Below, piece after piece: positions 10,140 to 21,100 of a stretch of 64,000 nt of DNA (position 1 is the first letter of the stretch; each line of letters begins with the position of its first letter). The stretch is from the NCBI GenBank assembly GCA_028826165.1, contig JAPDFW010000027.1, positions 1 to 64,000 on the forward strand, given 5' to 3'. Under the pieces are notes generated by a model, which ran no database searches, was not told the origin of the DNA, and saw only the letters and a program-made list of their open reading frames with translations. The translations under genes were made by a program, and so were the position numbers. Origin of the DNA: Anaeramoeba ignava. Taxonomy: Eukaryota > Metamonada > Anaeramoebidae.

Positions 10140-13034
10140 TTATTTTTGATTTTCTTTATCTTTATCTTTATCTTTTTGAAGTAAATTATTTTGTCCAGTC
10201 TCATTTGAATCACTTTGCATACTTGTAACAACATCTTCCCAATCTGAAGTAGTTGAAGGAGAAAGTTTTTCAGTACTATCATTTGAATAATTTTCAAAAT
10301 CTTGAGTTTGAATATCTGGAGATTGTGTATCATCAGTAAAAAGACGAACCAAATTTGGAATTCTTTTTTCTTTTTGATTATTATTATTATTGTTATTATT
10401 GTTATTGTTGTTATTGTTATTATTATTATTATTATCGCTTTTATCTTCATCTTGGTTATCAAGTGATAAACTGTTGTCATCTGAATGTAATTCTATTGAT
10501 CTTAAATTGAAAAGTTTTGCTTTTTCTTGATTTAATGAAAGATGATGTGAATTTTTATAACCAAGAGTCATTGCTCTTGTCATTGGAGAATAAGTTGAAT
10601 AAGTCGAACGAAGAGACTTGCTTTCTTGTTGAGGAACTTCAGATCTATATGGATGAGTTCCTTTGCTCCAACTTAGTTGATCGATTTTTTTGCGCATTTC
10701 TTGACTTGTTAATTGTTTTCTTAATGGTTTTAATTTTTCATCCATTGCTGATTTTCCATCAGTTGATGATTTTGGTTTTGGTTTTATTTTTGTTTTTGTT
10801 TTTGTTTGATTAATCATTTTAGCTCTTTTTTTTGCTCCAATAAGTGATATTCTGTTTAGGTTAACTCCAGGATGATTTAATAATTCTGTGTATTGATTTC
10901 TCATTTGAAGGAATTTCCGTTTTTCTTCTGGATTCATTTTCTCTTTTATTTTTTGTTCTTTTATTGTTTCAAAAAGTTGAATTAAACGATATTCATTTAG
11001 TGAAAGATCTCGAACGAAATGTTTGATTATCCATTGATCAATATCACTTGATTTAATTTGATTTAATTTAATTTTAATTTAAATTTTAATTTTAATTTTG
11101 ATTTAATTTGATTTAATTTAAATTTAAATTTAATTTAATTTGATTTGATTTAATTTAAATTTAAATTTAATTTGATTTGATTTAATTTGATTTGATTTAA
11201 TTTAAATTTAATTTGATTTAATTTTATACTGCCATAAATGAGACCAACCAGATAAACCACTTGTACCAGAAACAATTAAACAAAAAGCTTCTTGAATAAA
11301 AGGATAAATTTTCCTAAAAATTGAGATTGAAATTTTATCAATCTTTGTAGCTCTTTTAATATGAAACCAACGCAAAATATGACGAATCAAACCACCCAGA
11401 ATAAAAATAGTAACGAAAATAAGAACCAAAGTTGCACTAATCAAAGTATTTTTAGCCTCAATAGAATCCGACAATGTAAAAACAAGAGCAAAAGCAATAG
11501 CACCTCTCAAACCACTAAAAGCCATTACGAATTGGTTTTGGTAAGATATTTTAGAAGAGCGCTTTATATTGTCAAGCCAAGTGAGACCGAAAATGATCAC
11601 AAAGCGATAAATAAGACAGAAAATAATAGTTAAAGCAGTAAAAGAGCCTGAAAATTTATGTTGAAATTTTGAACCGCTATTGAAGAAAAATTGGAACGCA
11701 AAATAAATCCCCAAGTAAACAAAAACAATGGCCTCAGTTGTTGAAGCCAAGGCCTTAATACTTCTTTCCAAAACAAGTGAGACAGTATGTTCGAGATTGA
11801 TTTGAGAATATCTGGAGATGATAATCCCGCAGAAAAGAACCGATACAATTCCACTCAAGCTGAATAATTCTGCCAAAATAAACGATAAAAACCCAAACGA
11901 AATGACAATAATGGGTTCAAAGAGCTTGATTGGGCTTGTGTACTTTGTGACCCAAGTGCACATCAACGCAACAACAACTCCCACTAATGTTCCGCCTATT
12001 GCGACAATGAAAAAACGTGCAATCGCAAGAAATGGGACACCGGCAGTTACTTTTACATTTGTAAGTGATTCAAACAGTTGAAACAGTACAATTGATACTG
12101 CATCGTTAAGTACGGATTCTCCAAACAAAAGCATGTTTAATGTTTCGTTTACGTGTATTGATTCAAATATTGCTAATACTGCTACTGGATCTACTGCTGA
12201 GATTAAAGACCCAAATACTAATAGTTCTATAAATGAAATTTCAAATGAAAATATCTTTCTAAGTCCATAAAGTGATCCTGCAACTAAAAATGTATTGAGT
12301 ACGGTTCCAAGTACTGCATATAAAAGAATTGTTCTAATATTATTAAAAAAATAGTTTTTATCCAGAAAATATCCAGCCTAAATGAAATATTAAATGAAAT
12401 TTTAAATGAAATTTTAATTTTAATTGAAATATTAATTTTAATTTTAATTTTAATTTTAATTTTAATTTTAATTTTAATTTTAATTTTAATTTTTGATCTT
12501 TGATTAAATTAAGTTAATTGTTGTCAAATTTAAACTAAATTGCTTTCATCAAAAATTTATATTTTATTTTTTAAAAAAACTCAAAAAAAAAAAAAGTTTT
12601 TAAATGATGATTGGAAAAAAAAAATTATAATAAAAATCAACTTAAATTCTTTGAAAATGAATTAAAAAATTCTTAAAAAAATTATTAATTAAAAATTTGT
12701 AGAAAGAAAAAAAATTTTTTTTTGAAGATTAATTAAAGAATAATTTAATTTCTTTTCTTACTTCAAAAATTATTGGAGGAATAAGAATTAAAAAAAATAA
12801 ATTTGTGCTAAATCCAAATATTAAATGCTCAGAAAGTCCAAATCCTAATCCAGTAACTCCAAGAATAACTCCTAATAAAACTATAATTGCACTTTCTGGT
12901 AAAATTTTAATTGAATATTTAACAACTAACATTCTAATAAGAATAAGAATAAAAAGTGCAAAAAATCCTAATATCAAAAATTCGATTGTTGAATTAAAAT
13001 GAACAAAAATAACTCGGAATTTATCTTCTGACAT
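10140..13034 (-). CDS. Na+/H+ exchanger (NHE/CPA1 family)
   Basis: Minus-strand exons 13034-12762, 12377-11230 and 11046-10140 join in frame to 775 residues, a usual length for plasma- or endomembrane NHEs. The exon junctions fall in family motifs: ...LILIPPIIFE | AGYFLDKNYF... . Visible hallmarks: early membrane segments including ILPESAIIVLLGVILG, the ion-pathway helix FGESVLNDAVSIVLF, SAVDPVAVLAIFE, and the late FSGLRGAIAFALVF helix. The third exon encodes a charged cytoplasmic tail (residues about 475-775), with an Asn run near residue 700 encoded by AAT/AAC repeats. Expected role: electroneutral exchange of Na+ (or K+) for H+. The upstream sense strand carries the TTTTTTTCATTTTTTTTC pyrimidine tract. 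The first exon also exists as an orphan copy at 16370-16642. Confidence 0.9.
11047..11229 (-). repeat. NHE intron 2, AATTTGATTT repeats
   Basis: A 183-nt intron largely made of TTTGATTTAATTTAAATT words (plus strand), with donor GTATAA and acceptor AAATCAAG. Its motif resembles the intron of the first MFS copy. Confidence 0.7.
12378..12761 (-). repeat. NHE intron 1 with AATTTT run
   Basis: A 384-nt intron with donor GTAAGA and acceptor TTTAG. A pure (AATTTT)n run on the plus strand occupies about 12417-12493. The end near 12690-12760 resembles the junction of the downstream duplication (see findings). Confidence 0.75.
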
Positions 13035-13316
13035 TTTAAAAAAAATATTTTTTTTGATTAAATTAATTGATTTAAAAATTTGGAAGAGAGAAAAAAAATG
13101 AAAAAAATGAAAATTAAAAAAAAAAAGAAAAAGAAAAAGAAAAGAAAAAGAAAAGTTAATTTTTAAAAGAAAACTGCATCTCTTGATTGATTTTTTTTTT
13201 CGATTACTAAAAAAACGAAACTAAGAAAATTAATTTTGATTTTGGTTCTTTTTGATTAATTGATATATTTTTTTGGATATATAAATGAAAGGAGTAAAAG
13301 AATTGAAAAAATCAAA
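13035..13316 (-). promoter_or_regulatory. NHE upstream region with pyrimidine tract
   Basis: On the sense strand of the exchanger this is a T/C-rich leader. The plus strand at 13091-13150 reads GAAAAAAAATGAAAAAAATG and then AAAAAGAAAAAG runs, so the sense strand has two TTTTTTCATTTTTT copies. The part near 13260-13316 (GGATATATAAATGAAAGGAG) lies just past the MFS stop and is nearly identical to 16908-16953. Confidence 0.5.
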
Positions 13317-15960
13317 TTAAACATTTTGATGTTCATCATTTTTAATTAAAGATTCTCTTTCAGAATTTGTTTCTGAATTTTTTTCATCAATTTTGATCAA
13401 GAAATCTTTTTCAGAATTTGTTTCATCTTCTTCTTTTGTAACATTTTCTTTTAAAAGGAAATGAGAAGATTTTTCCAATTCAGGAGATTTAATAAAAAGC
13501 ATTAAAAGAAAACCAATAAAATAAATGAAACCAAGAGTAATAAAAACAAGAGCAGGGAAATTAATATATTCTGCGAATGAAAAATAAGAACCAGCAAGAA
13601 AAGGGCCAAGTGAACGAAACAAAGAACCGATTGATCCAGCAGATCCTTGAATCATTCCTTGATTTCCAGGTCCAGAGGCATTGCTAATCATTGTAAGAGC
13701 GTTTGAGAGCAAAGACATCATTCCAAAGCAATAAGGAAGAATAAAGATTGAGAAAACAACCCATTTCCATATTGCATGTGATTCCAAATGACCGATTATT
13801 AATCGTGAAATTGGGAAACATTGATGCGCAAACAGCAGTTACTAATGACCCTAAAAGAAATAATTTTCTCACTCCAATTTTTTTCACTAATTTGTTATAC
13901 CATAGAAGTTCATAAATAGTTGTTCCTATTCCAAAAACAATAAAAATAACTCCTGTTTCATTTGGTGAAAATCCTAATCCTCCTTCGCTATAATCAAGTG
14001 TAGCATATAAAATCATGAGAACGAAAACCGATCCATTTGAGAAATCACATAAAGAAAAGACGATTACAAGTTTTCGAAGTAATCGATTTGCCCAAACATA
14101 TTTAAATCCTTCTTTTAAATTTTTAAATTTATGGACAAAGGGTTCAACTTCTAAAAATATTTTGATAAAATAAATAATATTTAAATTGATTTAATTTGAT
14201 TTAATTTAATTTAAATTGATTTAATTTAAATTGATTTAATTTAATTTGATTTAATTTAATTTAATTTGATTTAATTTGATTTAATTTAATTTAATTTAAT
14301 TTGATTTAATTTGATTTAATTTGATTTAATTTAATTTAATTTAATTTAATTTAATTTAATTTAATTTAATTTGATTTAATTTAATTTGATTTAATTTAAT
14401 TTTTGATTTGATTTAATTTAATTTGATTTAATTTAATTTGATTTAATTTAATTTAATTTGATTTAATTTGATTTAATTTAAATTTGATTTAATTTAAATT
14501 TGATTTAATTTAATTTAATTTGATTTAATTTGAATTTGATTTAATTTAATATGATTTGATTTAATATGATTTGATTTAATTTGATTTAATTTGATTTGAT
14601 TTGATTTGATTTAATTTAATTTAATTTAATTTGATTTAATTTAATTTAATTTGATTTGATTTGATTTGATTTGATTTGATTTAATTTGATTTAATTTGAT
14701 TTGATTTGATTTAATTTGATTTAATTTGATTTAATTTGGAATTTGATTTGATTTAATTTGATTTAATTTGATTTGATTTGATTTAATTTAATTTGATTTA
14801 ATTTAATTTGATTTGAATTTGATTTAATTTAATTTGATTTAATTTAATTTAATTTGATTTAATTTAATTTAATTTGATTTGATTTAATTTGATTTGATTT
14901 GATTTAATATTTGATTTAATTTGATTTGATTTGATTTGATTTAATTTGATTTGATTTGATTTGATTTGATTTGATTTAATTTGATTTGATTTGATTTGAT
15001 TTGATTTGAATTTGATTTAATTTAATTTAATTTAATTTGATTTAATTTGATTTAATTTGATTTAATTTGATTTAATTTGATTTGATTTAATTTGATTTAA
15101 TTTAATTTAATTTAATTTGATTTAATTTTAGATTTAATTTGATTTAATTTGATTTAATTTGATTTAATTTAATTTGATTTGATTTGATTTGATTTAATTT
15201 GATTTAAATTGATTTAATTTGATTTAATTTAATTTTAATTTTCACCTTTAGGCATTAATCCTTTATCAGAAAAAAATATATATGTAATTATTGCAACAAT
15301 AAATACAATAATAGCTCCAATAATACATGGAAATAAATATGGATTTTTTTTAAAACTTTCAACACCAAAATCATGTCCAAAAAAAATTGAAACAGTAGCA
15401 GAACTTAATCCTCTAAAAAAAGCATAACAAGCGCTCATTGCAGCAAAAAGAAAAGATCTATAGTTATTAAGAACACCTGATGTTAAATCACTAAAAACAG
15501 CTTTTGTTACAACTTCTGAACCATCAGTTAATCCAGCAATAACTTGAAGTATAATTAGTAGAGGAACAGACCAAGCAAATCCAAATAATAATAATGTAAT
15601 TGAAACCATAAAAAGACTGAATATGATAATTGGTTTTCGACCAAATTTATCAGAAAAATATCCCAAATAAAAACATGAAAAAAAAGAACTTGCTTTAAAA
15701 GAACCTTCAATTACACCTGAAAGAACTCCTACATTTTTTTTGGAAATGTGAAATCTTTTTTTAAGCATTTTAGGAACAAAAGGATAAACAAGAGTTCCTC
15801 CATATTCATCAAAACCAATTGCTGTAAGAAGAATTGCTGCTACTTTTTGTGCTTTTTTAATTGCTATTTTTGCGTTGCTTTTGGTTTCTTCTTCTTCTGA
15901 TTTTTCTTCTAATTCTTCTTGTTTTTCTTTTTCTGATGTGTTTATATTTATTAAAGACAT
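13317..15960 (-). pseudogene. MFS transporter copy 1, frameshifted
   Basis: Two minus-strand exons, 15960-15246 and 14150-13317, are homologous throughout to copy 2 (16954-19593). The N-terminal half carries the MFS signature YLGYFSDKFGRKP between helices 2 and 3. Compared with copy 2, a single extra base in the run at about 13815-13820 (GGG versus GG) shifts the frame after CASMFPNF. The remaining C-terminal half is intact in the other frame from MESHAIWKWVV on. Copy 1 therefore cannot encode the full 12-helix transporter as written. This is either a young pseudogene or a base-call error. The family looks like the ZIFL/TetA-like drug:H+ antiporter group; the substrate is unknown. Confidence 0.75.
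14151..15245 (-). repeat. MFS copy 1 intron, TTTGATTTAA satellite
   Basis: A 1,095-nt intron (donor GTGAAAATT, acceptor TTTTTAG) consisting almost wholly of TTTAATTTGATTTAATTTGA-type pentamer mixtures. Copy 2 has an intron at exactly the same position and of almost the same length, but made of a different repeat. Confidence 0.9.
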
Positions 15961-16369
15961 TTATTATTTATTATTTATTTCAATCTGTGAATATTTTTTT
16001 ATCTTGTGAATTTTGTTTTATTGTCTTTAATTTGGTTAAAATAAAGTTAAAAAAAAATAAATTTTTCGATTTGGAAGAAGAAAAAAATTTTTTTTTGAAG
16101 TTTTTGCTGACTCACTTTGATCGTAAAAATTTTTTTTTTTTTCAAAGGGATAAGTTTATTTAATTAGATTTTCAAAAGGAAATTTCTTTTTTGCTTTTTT
16201 TAAAATTTTTTGCTTTTTAATTTGTTTTATTCTCAATCAAAAAAAAAAAAAAAAAAAAGAAGAAAAGAAGAAAGAAGAAAGGTGGGATTAGTTTAATTAA
16301 AGTTTTAATTTAGAAAAAAAATTTTTTTTTTAAAGATTAATTAAAGAATAATTTAATTTCTTTTCTTAC
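15961..16369 (-). other. Spacer between MFS copy 1 and orphan NHE exon
   Basis: AT-rich, with a poly-A run at about 16241-16258 and a purine tract AAGAAGAAAAGAAGAAAG. The part 15961-16090 is homologous to 19594-19730 upstream of MFS copy 2. The part 16300-16369 matches the NHE intron-1 start. So the junction of the tandem duplication must lie within roughly 16160-16310. I do not see the TTTTCATTTT element here. Confidence 0.6.
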
Positions 16370-16642
16370 TTCAAAAATTATTGGAGGAATAAGAATTAAA
16401 AAAAATAAATTTGTGCTAAATCCAAATATTAAATGCTCAGAAAGTCCAAATCCTAATCCAGTAACTCCAAGAATAACTCCTAATAAAACTATAATTGCAC
16501 TTTCTGGTAAAATTTTAATTGAATATTTAACAACTAACATTCTAATAAGAATAAGAATAAAAAGTGCAAAAAATCCTAATATCAAAAATTCGATTGTTAA
16601 ATTAAAATGAACAAAAATAACTCGGAATTTATCTTCTGACAT
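16370..16642 (-). pseudogene. Orphan copy of NHE exon 1
   Basis: Encodes 91 residues differing from the functional exon 1 by one residue (S to L at position 15 of MSEDKFRVIFVHFN...). It even retains the start codon and the GTAAGA donor. No second NHE exon follows on this strand; the next gene downstream is MFS copy 1. It is the product of a tandem duplication whose breakpoint lay in NHE intron 1. It could make a truncated two-helix peptide if translated into the intron (about 101 residues), but no exchanger. Absence of accumulated stops points to a recent event. Confidence 0.85.
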
Positions 16643-16953
16643 TTAAAAAAAATATTTTTTTTTGATTAAATTAAAAAAATTTGGAAAAAAGAAAAATTAA
16701 GTTTGAAAAGAAAACTTCCACTTTTCATTCATTTTTTGATCTATATTCTAAAAAAAAAAAAAGAACAAAGAAAAAGGAAATAAACAACAAAGAAAAAGAC
16801 ATCAAAAATTAATTTTCTTTTGTTTCTTTTGTTTCTTTTTTTTTTCCTCTTTGTTCAATTGATTAATTGATTAATTGATTAATTGATTAATTGATTAATT
16901 GATATATTTTTGGATATATAAATGAAAGGAGTAAAAGAATTGAAAAAATCAAA
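16643..16953. other. Spacer with ATTGATTA microsatellite
   Basis: Homologue of 13035-13316 from the first duplicate, but shuffled: an (ATTGATTA)n run at about 16856-16900 is present here, while the other copy has a single unit. Purine/pyrimidine tracts surround it. No gene is visible. Confidence 0.6.
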
Positions 16954-19593
16954 TTAAACATTTTGATGTTCATCATTTTTAATTAAAGATTCTCTTTCAG
17001 AATTTGTTTCTGAATTTTTTTCATCAATTTTGATCAAGAAATCTTTTTCTAAATTTGTTTCATCTTCTTCTTTTGTACCATTTTCTTTTAAAAGGAAATG
17101 AGAAGATTTTTCCAATTCAGGAGATTTAATAAAAAGCATTAAAAGAAAACCAATAAAATAAATGAAACCAAGAGTAATAAAAACAAGAGCAGGGAAATTA
17201 ATATATTCTGCGAATGAAAAATAAGAACCAGCAAGAAAAGGGCCAAGTGAACGAAACAAAGAACCGATTGATCCAACAGATCCTTGAATCATTCCTTGAT
17301 TTCCAGGTCCAGAAACGTTGCTAATCATTGTAAGAGCGTTTGAGAGCAAAGACATCAATCCAAAGCAATAAGGAAGAATGAATGGTGTGAAAACAACCCA
17401 TTTCCATATTTTATGTGATTCCAAATCTCCGATTACTAATCGAGAAAGTGGAAGTATTGATGTGCAAGTAGCCATTACAAATGACCCTAAAAGAAATAAT
17501 TTTCTCACTCCAATTTTTTTCACTAATTTGTTATACCATAAAAATTGGAAAAGAACTGAGCCAACACCATATATTGCAAAAAAAACTCCTGTTTCATTTG
17601 GTGAAAATCCTAATCCTCCTTCGCTATAATCAAGTGTAGTATATAAAATTATGAGAACGAAAACCGATCCATTTGAGAAATCACATAAAGAAAAGACGAT
17701 TACAAGTTTTCGAAGTAATCGATTTGCCCAAGCAAATTTGAATCCTTCTTTTAAATTTTTAAATTTATGGACAAAGGGTTCAACTTCTAAAAAGATTTTG
17801 ATAAAATAAATATTATTTGAAATAAATATTTAAATAAATAATATTTGAAATAAATAATTAAATAATTTTTGAAATAAATAATATTTGGAATAAATAATTA
17901 AATAATATTTTGGAATAAATAATATTTTGAATAAATAATTAAATAATATTTGGAATAAATAATTAAATAATATTTGAAATAAATAATATTTGAAATAAAT
18001 AATATTTGGAATAAATAATTAAATAATTAAATAATATTTGAAATAAATAATTAAATAATTAAATAATATTTGAAATAAATAATATTTGAAATAAATAATA
18101 TTTGGAATAAATAATTAAATAATTAAATAATATTTTGAAATAAATAAGATTTTGAATTAAATAATATTTTGAAATAAATAATATTTGAAATAAATAATAT
18201 TTGGAATAAATAATTAAATAATTAAATAATATTTGAAATAAATAATATTTGGAATAAATAATATTTTGGAATAAATAATATTTGAAATAAATAATATTTG
18301 GAATAAATAATATTTGAAATAAATAATATTTTGGAATAAATAATATTTGGAAATAAATATTATTTTTGAAATGAATAATATTTGGAATAAATAATATTTG
18401 AAATAAATAATTAAATAATTTTTGGAATAAATAATTAAATATATTTGAAATAAATAATATTTGAAATAAATAATATTTGGAATAAATAATATTTGAAATA
18501 AATAATATTTGGAATAAATAATTAAATAATTTAAATTTAATATTTGAAATAAATAATATTTTGGAATAAATAATATTTTGAAATAAATAATATTTGGAAT
18601 AAATAATTAAATAATTAAATAATATTTGAAATAAATAATATTTGGAATAAATAATATTTTGGAATAAATAATTAAATAATTAAATAATATTTGAAATAAA
18701 TAATTAAATAATATTTGAAATAAATAATTAAATATATTTGAAATAAATAATTAAATAATATTTGAAATAAATAATATTTGAAATAAATAATATTTGAAAT
18801 AAATTTGATTTAATTTGATTTGATTTAATTTGATTTGAATTTGATTTAATTTGAATTGAATTTGATTTAATTTAATTTAATTTTCACCTTTAGGCATTAA
18901 TCCTTTATCAGAAAAAAATATATATGTAATTATTGCAACAATAAATACAATAATAGCTCCAATAATACATGGAAATAAATATGGATTTTTTTTAAAAATT
19001 TCAACACCAAAATCATGTCCAAAAAAAATTGAAACAGTAGCAGAACTTAATCCTCTAAAAAAAGCATAACAAGCGCTCATTGAAGCAAAAAGAAAAGATC
19101 TATATTTATTAAGAACACCTGATGTTAAATCACTAAAAACAGCTTTTGTTACAACTTCTGTGCCATCAGTTAAACCAGCAATGATTTCAAGAAGAATAAG
19201 AGACGTAACAGACCAAGCAAATCCAAATAATAATAATGTAATTGAAACCATAAAAAGACTGAATATGATAATTGGTTTTCGACCAAATTTATCAGAAAAA
19301 TACCCCAAATAAAAACATGAAAAAAAAGAACTTGCTTTAAAAGAACCTTCAATTACACCTGAAAGAACTCCTACATTTTTATTGGAAATGTGAAATCTTT
19401 TTTTAAGCATTTGAGGAACAAAAGGATAAACAAGAGTTCCTCCATATTGATCAAAACCAATTGCTGCAAGAAGAATTGCTGTTACTTTTTGTGCTTTTTT
19501 AATTGCTATTTTTGTTTTGCTTTTGGTTTCTTCCTCTTTTGATTTTTCTTTTTGTTTTTCTTTTTCTGATGTGTTTATATTTATTAAAGACAT
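16954..19593 (-). CDS. MFS transporter copy 2 (ZIFL/TetA-like)
   Basis: Exons 19593-18888 and 17786-16954 join (PK-E-VEPFVHKF) into an uninterrupted 512-residue protein, normal for a 12-helix major facilitator. An N-terminal Lys/Glu-rich cytoplasmic stretch precedes helix 1. YLGYFSDKFGRKP is the loop 2-3 signature, a charged central loop follows the junction (EPFVHKFKNLKEGFKFAWAN), and a Glu/Ser-rich tail ends it. Expected to be a proton-coupled exporter or uniporter in a cell membrane; the substrate cannot be told from sequence. It is the intact member of a tandem pair. It lacks the TTTTCATTTT tract seen upstream of most other genes here, as does copy 1. Confidence 0.85.
17787..18887 (-). 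repeat. MFS copy 2 intron, AAATAATATTTG satellite
   Basis: A 1,101-nt intron made of AAATAATATTTGAAATAAAT and ATTTGGAATAAATAATTAAA units. Only the last 85 nt next to the donor side (about 18804-18887, plus strand) keep the TTTGATTTAATTTGA type that fills the homologous intron of copy 1. Confidence 0.9.
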
Positions 19594-21100
19594 TTATTAT
19601 TTGTTATTTATTTCAATCTGTGAATATTTTTTTATCTTGTTATTATGTTTTTTTTTTTGTTTTCAAAAGAGAAAACTGAAAAAAAAAAATTATAAAAAAA
19701 ATAAATTTTTCGATTTGGAAAAAAAAAAATTTTTTTTATAAATAATTCCTTCTAATTCAAATTTTGATCGTGGTTTTTTTTTGAAAAAGAAATCATTTAT
19801 TCAATTTAAATTTCCAAAATCCAAAATTAAAATCAAAATTAAAATCAAAATTAAAATCAAAATCAAAATCAAAATCAAAATATAAATCAAAATCAAAATC
19901 AAAATTAAAATCAAAATCAAATTCAAAATTAAAATCAAAATCAAAATTAAAATTAAAATCAAAATTAAAATCAAAATATAAATCAAAATCAAAATTAAAA
20001 TTAAAATCAAAATTAAAATCAAAATCAAAATTAAAATCAAAATCAAAATCAAAATTAAAATCAAAATTAAAATCAAAATCAAAATCAAAATCAAAATCAA
20101 AATCAAAATATAAATTAAAATCAAAATCAAAACCAAAATTAAAATCAAAATCAAAATCAAAATCAAAATTAAAATCAAAATTAAAATATAAATCAAAATC
20201 AAAATCAAAATCAAAATCAAAATTAAAATCAAAATCAAATTCAAAATCAAAATCAAAATTAAAATCAAAATCAAAATCAAAATCAAAATCAAAATATAAA
20301 TTAAAATCAAAATCAAAATCAAAATCAAAATCAAAATCAAAATCAAAATAAAAATCAAAATTAAAAATCAAAATCAAAATTAAAATCAAAATCAAAATCA
20401 AAATTAAAATTAAAATCAAAATCAAAATCAAAATCAAAATCAAAATCAAAATTAAAATCAAAATCAAAATTAAAATTAAAATCAAAATTAAAATCAAAAT
20501 CAAAATTAAAATTAAAATCAAAATTAAAATTAAAATCAAAATCAAAATTAAAATCAAAATCAAAATCAAAATTAAAATCAAAATTAAAATCAAAATCAAA
20601 ATCAAAATTAAAATCAAAATTAAAATCAAAATTAAAATCAAAATCAAAATTAAAATCAAAATCCAAAATCAAAATTAAAATTAAAATTAAAATCAAAATT
20701 ATAAATAAAAATTAAAATTAAAATCAAAATCAAAATCAAAATCAAAATATAAATCAAAATCAAAATCCAAAATTAAAATCAAAATTAAAATCAAAATTAA
20801 AATCAAAATCAAAATCAAAATCAAAATCAAAATCAAAATCAAAATCAAAATTAAAATCAAAATTAAAATTAAAATCAAAATCCAAATTAAAATCAAAATT
20901 ATAAATAAAAATTAAAATCAAAATTAAAATTAAAATCAAAATATAAATCAAAATATAAATCAAAATTAAGAATGAAAATATTTTTTTTTTACAAAATTTT
21001 TTTTCATTTTTGGATAAAATCATTTTTCTTTTCTTTTTTTTTCCTTTTTAGTTTATTTCCCAAAATTTGAATTTTTGCTTTTCCTTTTCATTTTCTCATT
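19594..21100. repeat. Divergent spacer filled with AAAATC/AAAATT hexamers
   Basis: From about 19815 to 20970 the plus strand is an uninterrupted mixture of AAAATC and AAAATT hexamers, with rare ATATAAATC variants. The long Ile-Leu and Asp-Phe open frames that it produces are translation artefacts. The flanks are the MFS copy 2 upstream region (19594-19790) and the MED13 leader, whose sense strand has CTTTTCCTTTTCATTTTCTC just before the ATG at 21101. Confidence 0.9.

Noticed and set aside
19793-21023. Long open frames of Ile-Leu, Asp-Phe and Asn-Phe repeats on the minus strand
   Set aside because: They are translations of an AAAATC/AAAATT hexamer satellite with no complex sequence; every frame of such a repeat stays open by chance of motif.
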